In this document: positions 1 through 7,466 of the stretch, piece by piece
Layout: each line of letters begins with the position of its first letter
Position numbering within the stretch: the first letter of the stretch is position 1
Assembly: GCA_946615495.1 (NCBI GenBank)
Contig: CAMOHY010000092.1
Location: 1-7,747, forward strand
Direction: 5' to 3'
DNA length: 7,747 nucleotides
From: an uncultured Clostridia bacterium
GTDB lineage: Bacteria; Bacillota; Clostridia; Christensenellales; Aristaeellaceae
Made by a program: the position numbers and the translations under genes
The notes under the pieces: model-generated
Database searches by the model: none
Seen by the model: the letters and a program-made list of their open reading frames with translations, nothing else
Told to the model about the DNA's origin: nothing

Positions 1-323
1 TGGACATGATCCGGGACGCCATTTTGAGCTATGCGGACATGGGCCTGGAAGTGCAGATTACCGAAATGGCCGTGCGCAACTTCGACCTAAGCCAAGCAGA
101 TAAGCACGCGGAATACTACGCCAAGCTGTTTCAGCTGTTCATGGGCTTGAACGGTGAAGGCGGCAATCCCTTAAAGGCCGTTTCCATCTGGGGCCTGACG
201 GACACCAACGCTCCCAAGGGCAACTACGTGTACAACCTGAACAGCCCCTATGGCGGACTGTTCGACCTGAAATACCAGTACAAGGACGCTTTCCAAAAAG
301 TATACGAAGCGTTAAAGCAGTAA
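1..323 (+). CDS. GH10 endo-1,4-beta-xylanase, C-terminal fragment (5' end outside window)
   Basis: This is the last part of a glycoside hydrolase family 10 xylanase, which cuts internal beta-1,4 bonds of the xylan backbone. The reading frame is open to the left edge, so the ATG at position 6 is an internal methionine (codon 3-5 is Asp). The motif VQITEMAVRN matches the GH10 strand carrying the catalytic nucleophile; that glutamate is encoded at 63-65. Further on, SIWGLTDTNAP matches the conserved W-G-x-T-D segment, and GGLFDLKYQYKDAF matches the end of the barrel (LFD-x-x-Y-x-x-K-x-A). The protein stops about 20 residues later with no carbohydrate-binding module or anchor after the catalytic domain. 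The N-terminal half with the acid/base glutamate, and any signal peptide, lie outside the window, so export cannot be judged. A terminator follows 11 bp after the stop, so this is the last gene of its unit. Family assignment is firm; substrate detail is inferred. Confidence 0.93.
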   Translation, partial: DMIRDAILSYADMGLEVQITEMAVRNFDLSQADKHAEYYAKLFQLFMGLNGEGGNPLKAVSIWGLTDTNAPKGNYVYNLNSPYGGLFDLKYQYKDAFQKVYEALKQ

Positions 324-328
324 GAACA

Positions 329-372
329 AAAAAACGGCGTTCGGGCGAAATGAAACCCGAACGCTGTTTTTT
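329..372 (+). terminator. Intrinsic terminator after the GH10 gene
   Basis: The arms 335-345 (CGGCGTTCGGG) and 356-366 (CCCGAACGCTG) form an 11-bp stem with one G-U pair and a 10-nt loop. The stem is followed by six T (367-372) and preceded by an A-run that can pair with them. It starts just after the xylanase stop. The matching A/T runs mean it could also work on the minus strand, but no minus gene ends here. Confidence 0.92.
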
Positions 373-478
373 CCTTTTCCGGCATAGCTGCCGCCGCCCA
401 AACCGTCTGTTTCAGAAGGAAGAAAGGAATTTTTACCTTTTCATGTCCTTTCCGGTCAGAAAACGCAGGAAAGAGTCA

Positions 479-507
479 TTGCCTTTTGGGCGCATGTTGG
501 CTATAAT
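479..507 (+). promoter_or_regulatory. Sigma-A-type promoter of the BMP/phosphoesterase unit
   Basis: A -35 box TTGCCT (479-484) and a perfect -10 box TATAAT (502-507) are separated by 17 bp. The start of transcription would fall near 513-515, giving a leader of about 48 nt. Within the leader, CGGGTG (518-523) can pair with CACCCG (540-545), just before the ribosome binding site at 553-557. The rest of the 324-561 gap holds the terminator above and a small 5-bp hairpin at 380-393; no gene was seen. Confidence 0.82.
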
Positions 508-561
508 GACCCCGCATCGGGTGATTCCACGAATTTTTCCACCCGCTGCAATGGAGGAAAC

Positions 562-2502
562 ATGAGCAGAGCAGAAGCGATTCAGCAGTTTAACGATGCC
601 CTGAAGCGGGGCAAAAAATATTACAGCGCCTGCATGGCCAAGGGCGTTTCGCCCTTTCCCCCGGTGCTGGATGACATTTTGGACACCTCCTCCGCTACGG
701 AAACGGTAAAGATCGGCCTGGTGGATATTCCCGCAGACCGCATCATCGGCACCCTGACGGGCGGGCGGAAAACGGCCTTCGCGGGCAATTTCATGCCGCT
801 TTTGGATATGAACACCGAATTCGGCAACAAATGGGTGAACCTTTGCGAAGCGCATTTGAGTGAGGGCGGCATCACCGATCCTATCACCTGCTTTGAATAC
901 CTGGGCAATTTCTACGTGCAGGAAGGCAATAAACGGGTAAGCGTCCTTAAAAGCTACGACGCGCCCAGCATTCCGGGCCTCGTCACCCGCATCATACCCC
1001 CGCTGTCGGAGGACAAGGACGTTCAAATTTACTATGAATTTTTGAAATTCTATAAGGTGAGCCGCACCTACCTGGTCACTTTTTCCCAATTAGGCAGCTA
1101 TGCCAAGCTGCAGGCCGCTCTGGGCTTTGAGCCGGACCAGGAATGGACGGAGGATGACCGCCGGGAATTCAGCAACGATTTCCGCCGGTTTTCCATCATC
1201 TTTCAGGAACTGAACACCGAAAAGCTGCCCCTGACAGCGGGGGACGCTTTGCTTTCCTATGTGCAGGTGCATCCCTTTGCGGAAATGCGCAAGCAATCCA
1301 GCGATGAAATCCGGCAGGATTTGAGCGCCCTGTGGCCCGATATCCGCCTGCTTGCCCAGGGAGAGCCCATTTCCGTCAGCACGGAGCCAGAAGAGAAGGA
1401 AAAAGGCCTTTTGAACCGCATTTTGGGCGCTCCCCGGCTGCACGCCGCCTTCATTTACGATTACGACCCGCAAAAGAGCGCCTGGGCCGCCGCCCATATG
1501 CAGGGGCAAAAATATCTGGAAGAAAAGCTGGGCGCATCCATTCAGGTGAGCGATTATCTTTGTCTGGACGGCGGCGCGGACGAAACCATGGAAAAAGCCA
1601 TCCAGGCCGGGGCCAACGTGATTTTTGCCACCTCCCCCACCCTCATTGACGCCTGCCGCCTCGTTGCCAGCAAGCACAAAAACGTGGCGGTGTTCAACTG
1701 CTCCCTGTCCATGCCCTATGCGGGGGTGCGCAGCTATTACTGCCGCATTTACGAGGGCAAGTTCATCACCGGCGCCATTGCCGGGGCCATGACGCGGGAT
1801 GACCGCATCGGCTATGTGGCCAATTACCCCATCATGGGCGTTACCGCCGCCGTGGACGCCTTCGCCCTGGGCGCCAGGCTGACCAACCCGCGGGCCAAGG
1901 TATACCTCAAATGGAGCTGCCTCCCCGGAAACCCCATTCTGGAATTCAAAAACGACGGCATCACCGTTATTTCCAACCGGGACGAGGCGGGCAGCAGCAG
2001 CGGCCTTTCCTGGGACCTGGGCACCTATATGATTCATCCCGGCGGAAAGCTGCAATCCCTGGGCTCTCCCCGGTGGAATTGGGGCAAATATTACGAAAAG
2101 ACCATGCAGTCCCTGCTGAACGGCGGCGTGGAATCCCTGCGCGACAGCCGCCATGCCATCAACGACTGGTGGGGCATCAGCACGGGCGTAGTAAATGTTG
2201 AAATAGACGAAGAATTGCCCGCCGGCATGAAGCAATTGGCGGACATTCTGAAAAAAGGCATTATCTCCGAAACCATTGACCCCTTCCTGACTGTCATTAC
2301 CGACCAGCAGGGCAATACGGTCAGCGACGGCGCCCACCGCTTTACCCCGGAGGAATTGATGCGGGCGGATTGGCTGTGCGACAACATCGAAGGCGCTATT
2401 CCCAGCTTTGATGAATTGCTGCCCCAGTCTCAAAAGCTGGTGCGGCTGCTGGGCATTTACCGGGAGAGCATTCCCCCCAAGGCGGAGGAACCTTCCGTAT
2501 GA
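562..2502 (+). CDS. Cytoplasmic two-domain protein: ParB/sulfiredoxin-like N-terminal half fused to a BMP (PnrA-like) nucleoside-binding domain
   Basis: The 646-residue protein has two parts. The N-terminal half (about 1-270) contains FYVQEGNKRVSVLKSYDAP (117-135), resembling the ParB/sulfiredoxin-like motif in which a Gly-Asn/His-Lys/Arg-Arg-Val segment precedes a helix. The C-terminal half (about 292-600) looks like the basic membrane protein family, the substrate-binding component of nucleoside ABC transporters: AFIYDYDPQKSAWAAAHMQG aligns with the family start, and YEGKFITGAIAGAMTRDDRIGYV (397-419) with its conserved G-x-x-A-G-x-M...IG-V core. There is no signal peptide, lipobox or membrane segment, so a normal role as an extracellular binding protein is unlikely. 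The start has GGAGG at 553-557, 4 nt before the ATG, and lies about 48 nt below a strong promoter. The stop overlaps the next gene's ATG. An intracellular sensor of a nucleoside-like ligand is inferred. The BMP half is fairly sure; the ParB-like call rests on a short motif. Confidence 0.8.
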   Translation: MSRAEAIQQFNDALKRGKKYYSACMAKGVSPFPPVLDDILDTSSATETVKIGLVDIPADRIIGTLTGGRKTAFAGNFMPLLDMNTEFGNKWVNLCEAHLSEGGITDPITCFEYLGNFYVQEGNKRVSVLKSYDAPSIPGLVTRIIPPLSEDKDVQIYYEFLKFYKVSRTYLVTFSQLGSYAKLQAALGFEPDQEWTEDDRREFSNDFRRFSIIFQELNTEKLPLTAGDALLSYVQVHPFAEMRKQSSDEIRQDLSALWPDIRLLAQGEPISVSTEPEEKEKGLLNRILGAPRLHAAFIYDYDPQKSAWAAAHMQGQKYLEEKLGASIQVSDYLCLDGGADETMEKAIQAGANVIFATSPTLIDACRLVASKHKNVAVFNCSLSMPYAGVRSYYCRIYEGKFITGAIAGAMTRDDRIGYVANYPIMGVTAAVDAFALGARLTNPRAKVYLKWSCLPGNPILEFKNDGITVISNRDEAGSSSGLSWDLGTYMIHPGGKLQSLGSPRWNWGKYYEKTMQSLLNGGVESLRDSRHAINDWWGISTGVVNVEIDEELPAGMKQLADILKKGIISETIDPFLTVITDQQGNTVSDGAHRFTPEELMRADWLCDNIEGAIPSFDELLPQSQKLVRLLGIYRESIPPKAEEPSV

Positions 2503-3146
2503 AAATTCTTTTGATTGCTGATGAGGAAAGCCCGTATCTGTGGGATTTTTATCAGCCGGGCAGGCTGAGCGGCATTGATTTTATTCTCTCCTGCGGCGAT
2601 TTGAAGCAGGAATACCTGGAATTTCTCGTTACCATGGGCAGCAAGCCCTTATACTATGTGCACGGGAACCATGATAAGGGGTACGTTCAATTTCCCCCCG
2701 AAGGCTGCGAATGCGTGGACGATGAATTGATAACGGTGAACGGCCTGCGCATTCTGGGCCTGGGCGGCTGCGCCCGGTATAACCCAGGACCTTACCAATA
2801 CACCGAGCAGGAAATGGAAAAGCGCATCAAGCGTGTGGAGCGCAAGCTCCGCAAAGCCGGCGGCGTGGATATCGTCATCACCCACGCCCCGCCCCAGGGC
2901 TACGGCGACGCGCCGGACAACGCCCACCGTGGCTTTGCCTGCTTCCTGTCCTTGATGGACAAGTACCATCCCCAATACCTCATTCACGGCCACGTGCACC
3001 AAAGCTACGGCCACAACCTGCCCCGCCGCATCCAGTACGGCGAAACCACTGTGTTCAACGCCGTGGGCTGGCATATCCTGGAGATCGAGCCTTCCCCCTC
3101 TCCGGCAGTCAAAAAAAATTTTCTTCAGCGTATCTTTTTGAAATGA
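2499..3146 (+). CDS. Calcineurin-like metallophosphoesterase with altered motif I
   Basis: This 215-residue protein has most signature blocks of the calcineurin-like phosphoesterase fold: SCGDLK (Asp34), HGNHD (56-59), ITHAPP (His129) and HGHVH (163-167). These are the usual ligands of a two-metal centre that hydrolyses phosphate mono- or diesters. In the first block the usual D-x-H reads D8-E-E10, so the histidine is replaced by glutamate. This may be a trait of its subfamily; I recall clostridial relatives with a similar start, but cannot check. There is no signal peptide or membrane segment, so it should be cytoplasmic. Its ATG overlaps the upstream stop (ATGA), and a GGAGG at 2484-2488 lies 10 nt upstream, which points to translational coupling. 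The tail 197-215 is Pro/Lys-rich and outside the core fold. The substrate is unknown; the pairing with a BMP-domain protein makes a nucleotide possible, but that is inference. Confidence 0.9.
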   Translation: MKILLIADEESPYLWDFYQPGRLSGIDFILSCGDLKQEYLEFLVTMGSKPLYYVHGNHDKGYVQFPPEGCECVDDELITVNGLRILGLGGCARYNPGPYQYTEQEMEKRIKRVERKLRKAGGVDIVITHAPPQGYGDAPDNAHRGFACFLSLMDKYHPQYLIHGHVHQSYGHNLPRRIQYGETTVFNAVGWHILEIEPSPSPAVKKNFLQRIFLK

Positions 3147-3149
3147 AAA

Positions 3150-3215
3150 TACGATCAAGGCGCACCCTTCACCCCGCAACCAGCGGTGAAAGGTGCGCCT
3201 TTCCATTTCTTTTTG
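3150..3215. terminator. Hairpin terminator between convergent units, probably bidirectional
   Basis: The arms 3157-3173 and 3185-3201 form a 17-bp stem around an 11-nt loop. On the plus strand one position is mismatched (C3167 against A3191) and the stem runs into a T-rich stretch ending in TTTTT near 3214. On the minus strand the same position becomes a U-G pair, so the stem is complete, followed by a weaker ATTTTCATTT stretch. It lies 10 bp after the phosphoesterase stop and 33 bp after the aguA stop, so it can serve both. Confidence 0.8.
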
Positions 3216-3234
3216 TTGTGCGATTCTAAAATTC

Positions 3235-5079
3235 TTACGGATAAATGGTCCGCCCGTGGGCGTCGGGAACGCCGGTATAGCGGTAAAAGAAGGTATTCAC
3301 CACATCGCGCCATTCCCGCGCGTTCTTTATTTGCCGCTCCATGCGTTTTAGGGCCTCCTCCCGGTCCGGAGCGGGCAGGGAAAGCCCGCTCAGCGCATTC
3401 GCCATTTCCTCCGCCTGGGCGCAGCCCTCAAAATGGTCGTCGTAAATGCGCTGGATCAGGGTGCGGCCATCCCGCATGCGGTAATCGTAAGGCAGGCGGT
3501 GGAAAAAAAGGAGCAGCCCGTCCGGACAAGTGTCAAGGGAAGCGTACAAATCCCGCAGCGCGGACGGATACTGGTCCGTATAGCCGGTGCCCTGGGCGGT
3601 GCGGTCAATGCCCACGGCGTTCCGGTCCGCCCGGATATAGGTGCCCCAGGCCTGAAATTCGTAGCCGTAAGGATTGGGGCCGTAGTGCGTGTTGGGCGTA
3701 ATCATCCAGCACAGGCCCAGAGTGGCGGTGTATTTTTCGTATACGGAACGGCTGCGCAGCAGCATATCCGAAAGCCGGGTTTCCTGCTCCTTGGGCAAAG
3801 CATAGCTCAGGCGCGCCCACTGGCGGATGACGGCTGCCGGATCGCTGTCCGGATTCCAGGCAAAAAGGCCGTAGGCAAACAGGTTCACCGCCGCGAAGGG
3901 ATGGCCTGTCCAGCAGCCGTCCCGTCCCAGATTGCTCACCGCGGCAACGGCCCGCACCCGCTCCTTCCCCATTTGGCTGAACACCTCCCGCCACATAGGC
4001 GGCATGGCGTACAGGTCAATCTGCTGGCCGGTGTATTCCTGGGCAAGCTGCACTTCCAGGGCCAGGGCGGTGCTGTTCATGCCAAGCAGCAGCGGCGACA
4101 GCGGCTCCCGCACCTGAAAATCGTAGGGCCCGTGCTTCACCTGCAAAATCACGTTGCCGTCAAACGCTCCGTCCAGCGGCTTATACAGATCGTAAGCCGC
4201 TCTGGGCCGGTCCGTTTTCGTATCTCGCCAATCCTGCATGCAGTTATACACAAATGCCCGCCATACCAGAAAGCCGCCGTAGGGCGCGATGGCCCTGGCC
4301 AGCATATTGGCGCCCTGGGCGTGGGTGCGGCCGTAGGTGTTGGGGCCGGGCCGGTGTTCGCTGTCCGCTTTGACCAGGAAGCCCGCCAAATCGGGAATTC
4401 TATCCCACACGCGCTTGGCGGTATCCGCCCACCAGCGCTGCACCTCCTCATCCAGCGGGTCGGCGGTGCCCAGGCCTTGCTGCAGGGGCTGGGAAAAATC
4501 CACGCTGACCATCAGCCGGACGCCGAAGGGCCGCAAAAGGGCGGCAAAGCGGGCCGTATCCTCCAGCAAATCATCCAGCAGGCGCTGGGCGGGCTGGTGC
4601 ACGTTCACATTGTTCAGGCACAGCACGTTGATGCCCACGCTGGAGAGCATCCGGCCCAATTGGCGGATGCGGGCGGGCTCGTAGGAAAAGCTTCCGCCTT
4701 CAAACCACAAAGACCGCCCGGCATAGCCCCGCTCCACCGTGCCGTCCATATTGTCCCAGCAATCGAGCATGCGCAAAGGATAATAAGGCTGCTGCACGCC
4801 CTCAGGAACCGGAGAAAAGGAGGACAGCGCCCGGATGAGGGCATACGCGCCGTAAAGCACGCCCGTTTTTCCGCCGCGCACCAGAAAGCCATTTTGCGTT
4901 TTTGTGAGCTCATAGCCCTCCTTGAGATCAGGAACCAATTGGCACGCCGCCGTGTCCGTCCGTGCAGCAAAAAAAGCCTTTAATTCATATTCCGCCGTGT
5001 CCAGGGGCGAAACGGCGTTTTCCGAGGCGGGCCAGGGCAAATCCTTCAGCCAGGACCGCCGGTTTACCCAATCGCTCAT
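3235..5079 (-). CDS. aguA: GH67 alpha-glucuronidase
   Basis: This enzyme releases glucuronic or 4-O-methylglucuronic acid from the non-reducing end of aldouronic acids made by xylanases. The 614-residue protein shows GH67 blocks in order: PLRMLDCWDNMDGTVERGYA (101-120), GFLVKADSEHRPGP (233-246), YGRTHAQGANML (249-260), VKHGPYDFQVREPLSPL (314-330), AQEYTGQ (346-352), YIRADRNAVGIDRT (481-494) and FHRLPYDYRMRDGRT (526-540). The likely acid is Glu241 and the base pair Asp320 and Glu348. Their spacing (79 and 28 residues) equals that of the catalytic residues I recall for the Geobacillus enzyme (E285, D364, E392). There is no signal peptide, so it should be cytoplasmic and act on imported oligosaccharides. 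It is shorter than the roughly 680 or more residues usual for the family, apparently in the N-terminal domain. The start has GAGGGGG (5087-5093) 7 nt upstream, inside the 15-bp gap to xynB. It is the last gene of the operon. Confidence 0.95.
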   Translation of the reverse strand: MSDWVNRRSWLKDLPWPASENAVSPLDTAEYELKAFFAARTDTAACQLVPDLKEGYELTKTQNGFLVRGGKTGVLYGAYALIRALSSFSPVPEGVQQPYYPLRMLDCWDNMDGTVERGYAGRSLWFEGGSFSYEPARIRQLGRMLSSVGINVLCLNNVNVHQPAQRLLDDLLEDTARFAALLRPFGVRLMVSVDFSQPLQQGLGTADPLDEEVQRWWADTAKRVWDRIPDLAGFLVKADSEHRPGPNTYGRTHAQGANMLARAIAPYGGFLVWRAFVYNCMQDWRDTKTDRPRAAYDLYKPLDGAFDGNVILQVKHGPYDFQVREPLSPLLLGMNSTALALEVQLAQEYTGQQIDLYAMPPMWREVFSQMGKERVRAVAAVSNLGRDGCWTGHPFAAVNLFAYGLFAWNPDSDPAAVIRQWARLSYALPKEQETRLSDMLLRSRSVYEKYTATLGLCWMITPNTHYGPNPYGYEFQAWGTYIRADRNAVGIDRTAQGTGYTDQYPSALRDLYASLDTCPDGLLLFFHRLPYDYRMRDGRTLIQRIYDDHFEGCAQAEEMANALSGLSLPAPDREEALKRMERQIKNAREWRDVVNTFFYRYTGVPDAHGRTIYP

Positions 5080-5094
5080 GAAATTTCCCCCTCG

Positions 5095-6591
5095 TCATTC
5101 GCAGTAATAGGAATAATCATAGCCGTAATCCGGCCGCTTTTCCACCGGCACCATCCGCAGGCGCATGACGGCGTTCTTTTTCAGCGTTACCGTAACTTTT
5201 TGGCCGCCTTTTTCTTTTTCCGGCGCAAGCACGGTTTCGCCCGGTTTTCCCGCCGCGCGCAGGAAGGAAAGCTGCTCTTCATTCAAATCCGCCGGTTCGC
5301 CCAGCAAATGCCAGGCCTTGAGCGGATTGCCATGCTCTTCGTCCACCCATTCCGCTATCACGGCGGCATCTCCCGTCAAAGGCAGGCAAATTTCCACCCG
5401 TTTTTCCGCATCCTCCAGGTTCCACAGCACGGCTTCATACCCGCCATCCTGCCCGCGCCGGACGATCACCGCCTCCTCGTCCCGGTACTTTGGTTCACCC
5501 AATAGGCCCGCAAACCAACTGAATACCCACAGGGTGGGCTTGGCAATAAGCCCGTTGGCCATCAGCCCAAAGCCGCCGTGGAAGGGACGGGTGGGAATGC
5601 CCTGCTCCTCAAACACGTCTCCGAAGGTCCAATAGCTGTAGCTGTCCGCCACATCGCCCAGACGGGACAGGAGCGCAGCGCACAGGGCGGCGTTGTACAC
5701 CGTGTCGTGAATGGGACAGAAGGGATGATAGCTGGTATTGAATTCGGTAATGTGCATGGGCAGCCCCTTGTATTCCGGGAAGGAATCGATCACATTCCGG
5801 CTTTCCTGCATTTCGGCAATCAGGTCCTCCGGCCGGTTCATGGCGTGGTACAGGTAGCGGCCCTTATGCTCCGGGGTTTGGCCCATATAAGCGTGGCGGG
5901 TCACGAAGTCCACCGGCACTTTTTCATCCCGGCAGAAGGAAAGAAAATCGGCAATCCACTGCTGGCTGCCCGTTCCGCCGCAGATGGCGGGGCCGCCCAC
6001 CTTCATGCCGGGAAGAACCTCCTTGACCGCCTGCACGGTCGCCTTGTAAAGCGCCAAATACTTTTGCTTATCCGCGTTTTCCCAAAAGCCCGGCAGGTTG
6101 GGTTCGTTCCAAATTTCGCAAGGCCAGGCCTGCACCCTCTCTTCCCCATAGCGGCGCTTCAAATGCTCCAAGGTTGCTTTTATTAGGGCCTGCCAATCCT
6201 CCATGCGCTTGGGCGGGGTGGTGTGGGCTTTCCAGTAAAACAGGGTCTGTTCCCCCGCAGCCAGCTTTTCCGGCATGAAGCCCAATTCCAGGAAGGGCGT
6301 CAGGCCGTTTTTTAAGTAGCTGTCCATCACCCGGTCCAGGTATGTGAAGCAATACTCCACGATTCTTTGCCCGTTTTTATCGGTATGCTCCTGATAAATG
6401 CCCATCTGGTCGCTGAGCAGGCCGTGACCGCGGATATGCTGAAAATGGCACAGCTCCTGCACCGCCCGAAGCTGATCCTGATATTCCTGGTGCAGGGCCA
6501 AATCCAGCCTGCCGGTGCCCACGCACTGGGCGGTCAAATTCCGAAACGCGGCCTTTTCTCCGGCCCGCACTGTTATTTTTTTCTCAATCAT
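5095..6591 (-). CDS. xynB: GH39 beta-xylosidase
   Basis: This 498-residue glycoside hydrolase of family 39 should release xylose from the non-reducing end of xylo-oligosaccharides. The (beta/alpha)8 barrel carries CEIWNEPNLPGFW (158-170) with the acid/base Glu163, and MHITEFNTSY (279-288) with the nucleophile Glu283; both are hallmark GH39 blocks at the expected distance. PCEIWNEPN, TRHAY (231-235) and SYWTFGDVFEE (319-329) add support. From about 370 on, the chain looks like the beta-sandwich accessory domain of the family. The C-terminus is an unusual Tyr/Asp-rich tail (YDYSYY). No signal peptide is present, so it is probably cytoplasmic. The ATG lies 8 bp inside the upstream MBL gene; GGAAGGG about 10 nt upstream serves as ribosome binding site within that gene, suggesting coupled translation. 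Some GH39 enzymes act on other sugars (for example iduronidases), but the neighbouring GH67 gene favours xylosidase. Confidence 0.9.
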   Translation of the reverse strand: MIEKKITVRAGEKAAFRNLTAQCVGTGRLDLALHQEYQDQLRAVQELCHFQHIRGHGLLSDQMGIYQEHTDKNGQRIVEYCFTYLDRVMDSYLKNGLTPFLELGFMPEKLAAGEQTLFYWKAHTTPPKRMEDWQALIKATLEHLKRRYGEERVQAWPCEIWNEPNLPGFWENADKQKYLALYKATVQAVKEVLPGMKVGGPAICGGTGSQQWIADFLSFCRDEKVPVDFVTRHAYMGQTPEHKGRYLYHAMNRPEDLIAEMQESRNVIDSFPEYKGLPMHITEFNTSYHPFCPIHDTVYNAALCAALLSRLGDVADSYSYWTFGDVFEEQGIPTRPFHGGFGLMANGLIAKPTLWVFSWFAGLLGEPKYRDEEAVIVRRGQDGGYEAVLWNLEDAEKRVEICLPLTGDAAVIAEWVDEEHGNPLKAWHLLGEPADLNEEQLSFLRAAGKPGETVLAPEKEKGGQKVTVTLKKNAVMRLRMVPVEKRPDYGYDYSYYCE

Positions 6592-7399
6592 CTTTTGTCA
6601 TCCCTTCCGCTTTCCGCTGCTCGAATTTATCCCGGTCAAACACCAAAACTTGTCCCATGGGCAATTGCGCCTCCGCCGTCCGGATGCCCATAGAACTGCC
6701 CGTATCCACCCTCCGCGCTTTTTCCAGGCAGCCGCCGGTAAGGCTTTGCATGAAGCTGTCCAGATATGTCCGGTCAAACAAACGAGGCTGATGGGAACAG
6801 AGCACGCTGTCAAAGGGCAGGGAAAGAAGCCTTCGCACATTGCGCCGGTAGTCCTGCGCGCTCAGCGCTTCCGGGAAAAACAGCCAAGTGCAGGGGTTCC
6901 AATCGTCGCCGGTGAGCAGCAGGCTCCTTTCCGGCACGTAAACCGCTGCTGAGCCGGGCGTATGGCCGGGACAGGCAATCAAACGCGCGGTCAGGCCGCC
7001 CAGGTCCGCCTCCCCCTCCTTCAGCGCCGACGGCGCGGGCATGAGGCTGGCAAGGTAAGCGCTTTCATCCGTGCCGATTCCCTTTTCCCTGGCGCCGGCA
7101 AGCACATGACGCCGCCATTTTTCGCTTGTATACGTATCGTACACCGGAAAATCCGCCTTCAGGATGGACACGGAATAAAACCATCGGGCGCCCAAGGCAT
7201 GGTCGTGGTGGCCATGCGTGAGCATCACGTCCACCGGCTTGTCCGTCAGGGATTCCACATAGGAGCGCACGTTTTCCAGGCCGTAGCCCGTGTCCACCAG
7301 CAGGGCCCTTTTCTCCCCGCACAGCAGCGTCATGCACACCCCCATGCAATCCTGAATATGATAGATTCCCGGCAAAACTTCCCGGCTTTGAAACGCCAT
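6584..7399 (-). CDS. Metallo-beta-lactamase-fold hydrolase, first gene of the xylan operon
   Basis: This 271-residue protein has the zinc-binding signature of the MBL superfamily: LLVDTGYG (33-40), LTHGHHDHALGA (60-71, with His62, His64, Asp66, His67), CPGHTPGS (143-150, His146), LLTGDDW (161-167, Asp165) and CSHQP (201-205, His203). All expected metal ligands are present, so it should be an active hydrolase, but the superfamily covers lactonases, thioesterases, phosphodiesterases and others, and the substrate cannot be read from the sequence. There is no signal peptide. The ATG has AAAGGAG (7406-7412) 6 nt upstream, with a small hairpin at 7418-7431 just above it. The gene's 3' end overlaps the xynB start by 8 bp. 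Its place at the head of a xylosidase/glucuronidase operon suggests a job in xylan-sugar metabolism, for instance on a sugar-acid lactone or ester; this is inference. Family sure, function open. Confidence 0.88.
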   Translation of the reverse strand: MAFQSREVLPGIYHIQDCMGVCMTLLCGEKRALLVDTGYGLENVRSYVESLTDKPVDVMLTHGHHDHALGARWFYSVSILKADFPVYDTYTSEKWRRHVLAGAREKGIGTDESAYLASLMPAPSALKEGEADLGGLTARLIACPGHTPGSAAVYVPERSLLLTGDDWNPCTWLFFPEALSAQDYRRNVRRLLSLPFDSVLCSHQPRLFDRTYLDSFMQSLTGGCLEKARRVDTGSSMGIRTAEAQLPMGQVLVFDRDKFEQRKAEGMTKDD

Positions 7400-7417
7400 A
7401 AAAGGCTCCTTTCTCTC

Positions 7418-7431
7418 CCGCCTCTTGGCGG
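7418..7431 (-). other. Small leader hairpin above the MBL gene's ribosome binding site
   Basis: On the minus strand CCGCC-AAGA-GGCGG forms a 5-bp GC stem with a purine tetraloop. It ends 5 nt before the AAAGGAG ribosome binding site. It could affect translation or mRNA stability; there is no T-run, so it is not a terminator. Confidence 0.5.
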
Positions 7432-7466
7432 CAGGCCTTGCAGCATTTCTTTAAAAACTGTTATCA

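Noticed and set aside
380..393. Small hairpin CGGCA-TAGC-TGCCG after the GH10 terminator
   Set aside because: Only 5 bp, no T-run and no relation to a gene end; likely chance.
562..640. Possible lipoprotein signal (YSAC at residues 21-24) in the BMP-domain protein
   Set aside because: There is no hydrophobic stretch before the cysteine and position -3 is Tyr, so this is not a lipobox.
1090..2433. Long minus-strand frame (447 codons) opposite the BMP gene
   Set aside because: The translation is low-complexity Gly/Ala/His-rich with no family motif, and it lies wholly antisense to a well-supported gene. It is a by-product of GC-rich codon use.
3433..4983. Long plus-strand frame (516 codons) opposite aguA
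   Set aside because: No motif or good ribosome binding site, and the composition is typical of an antisense shadow of a GC-rich gene. The GH67 frame carries all catalytic blocks.
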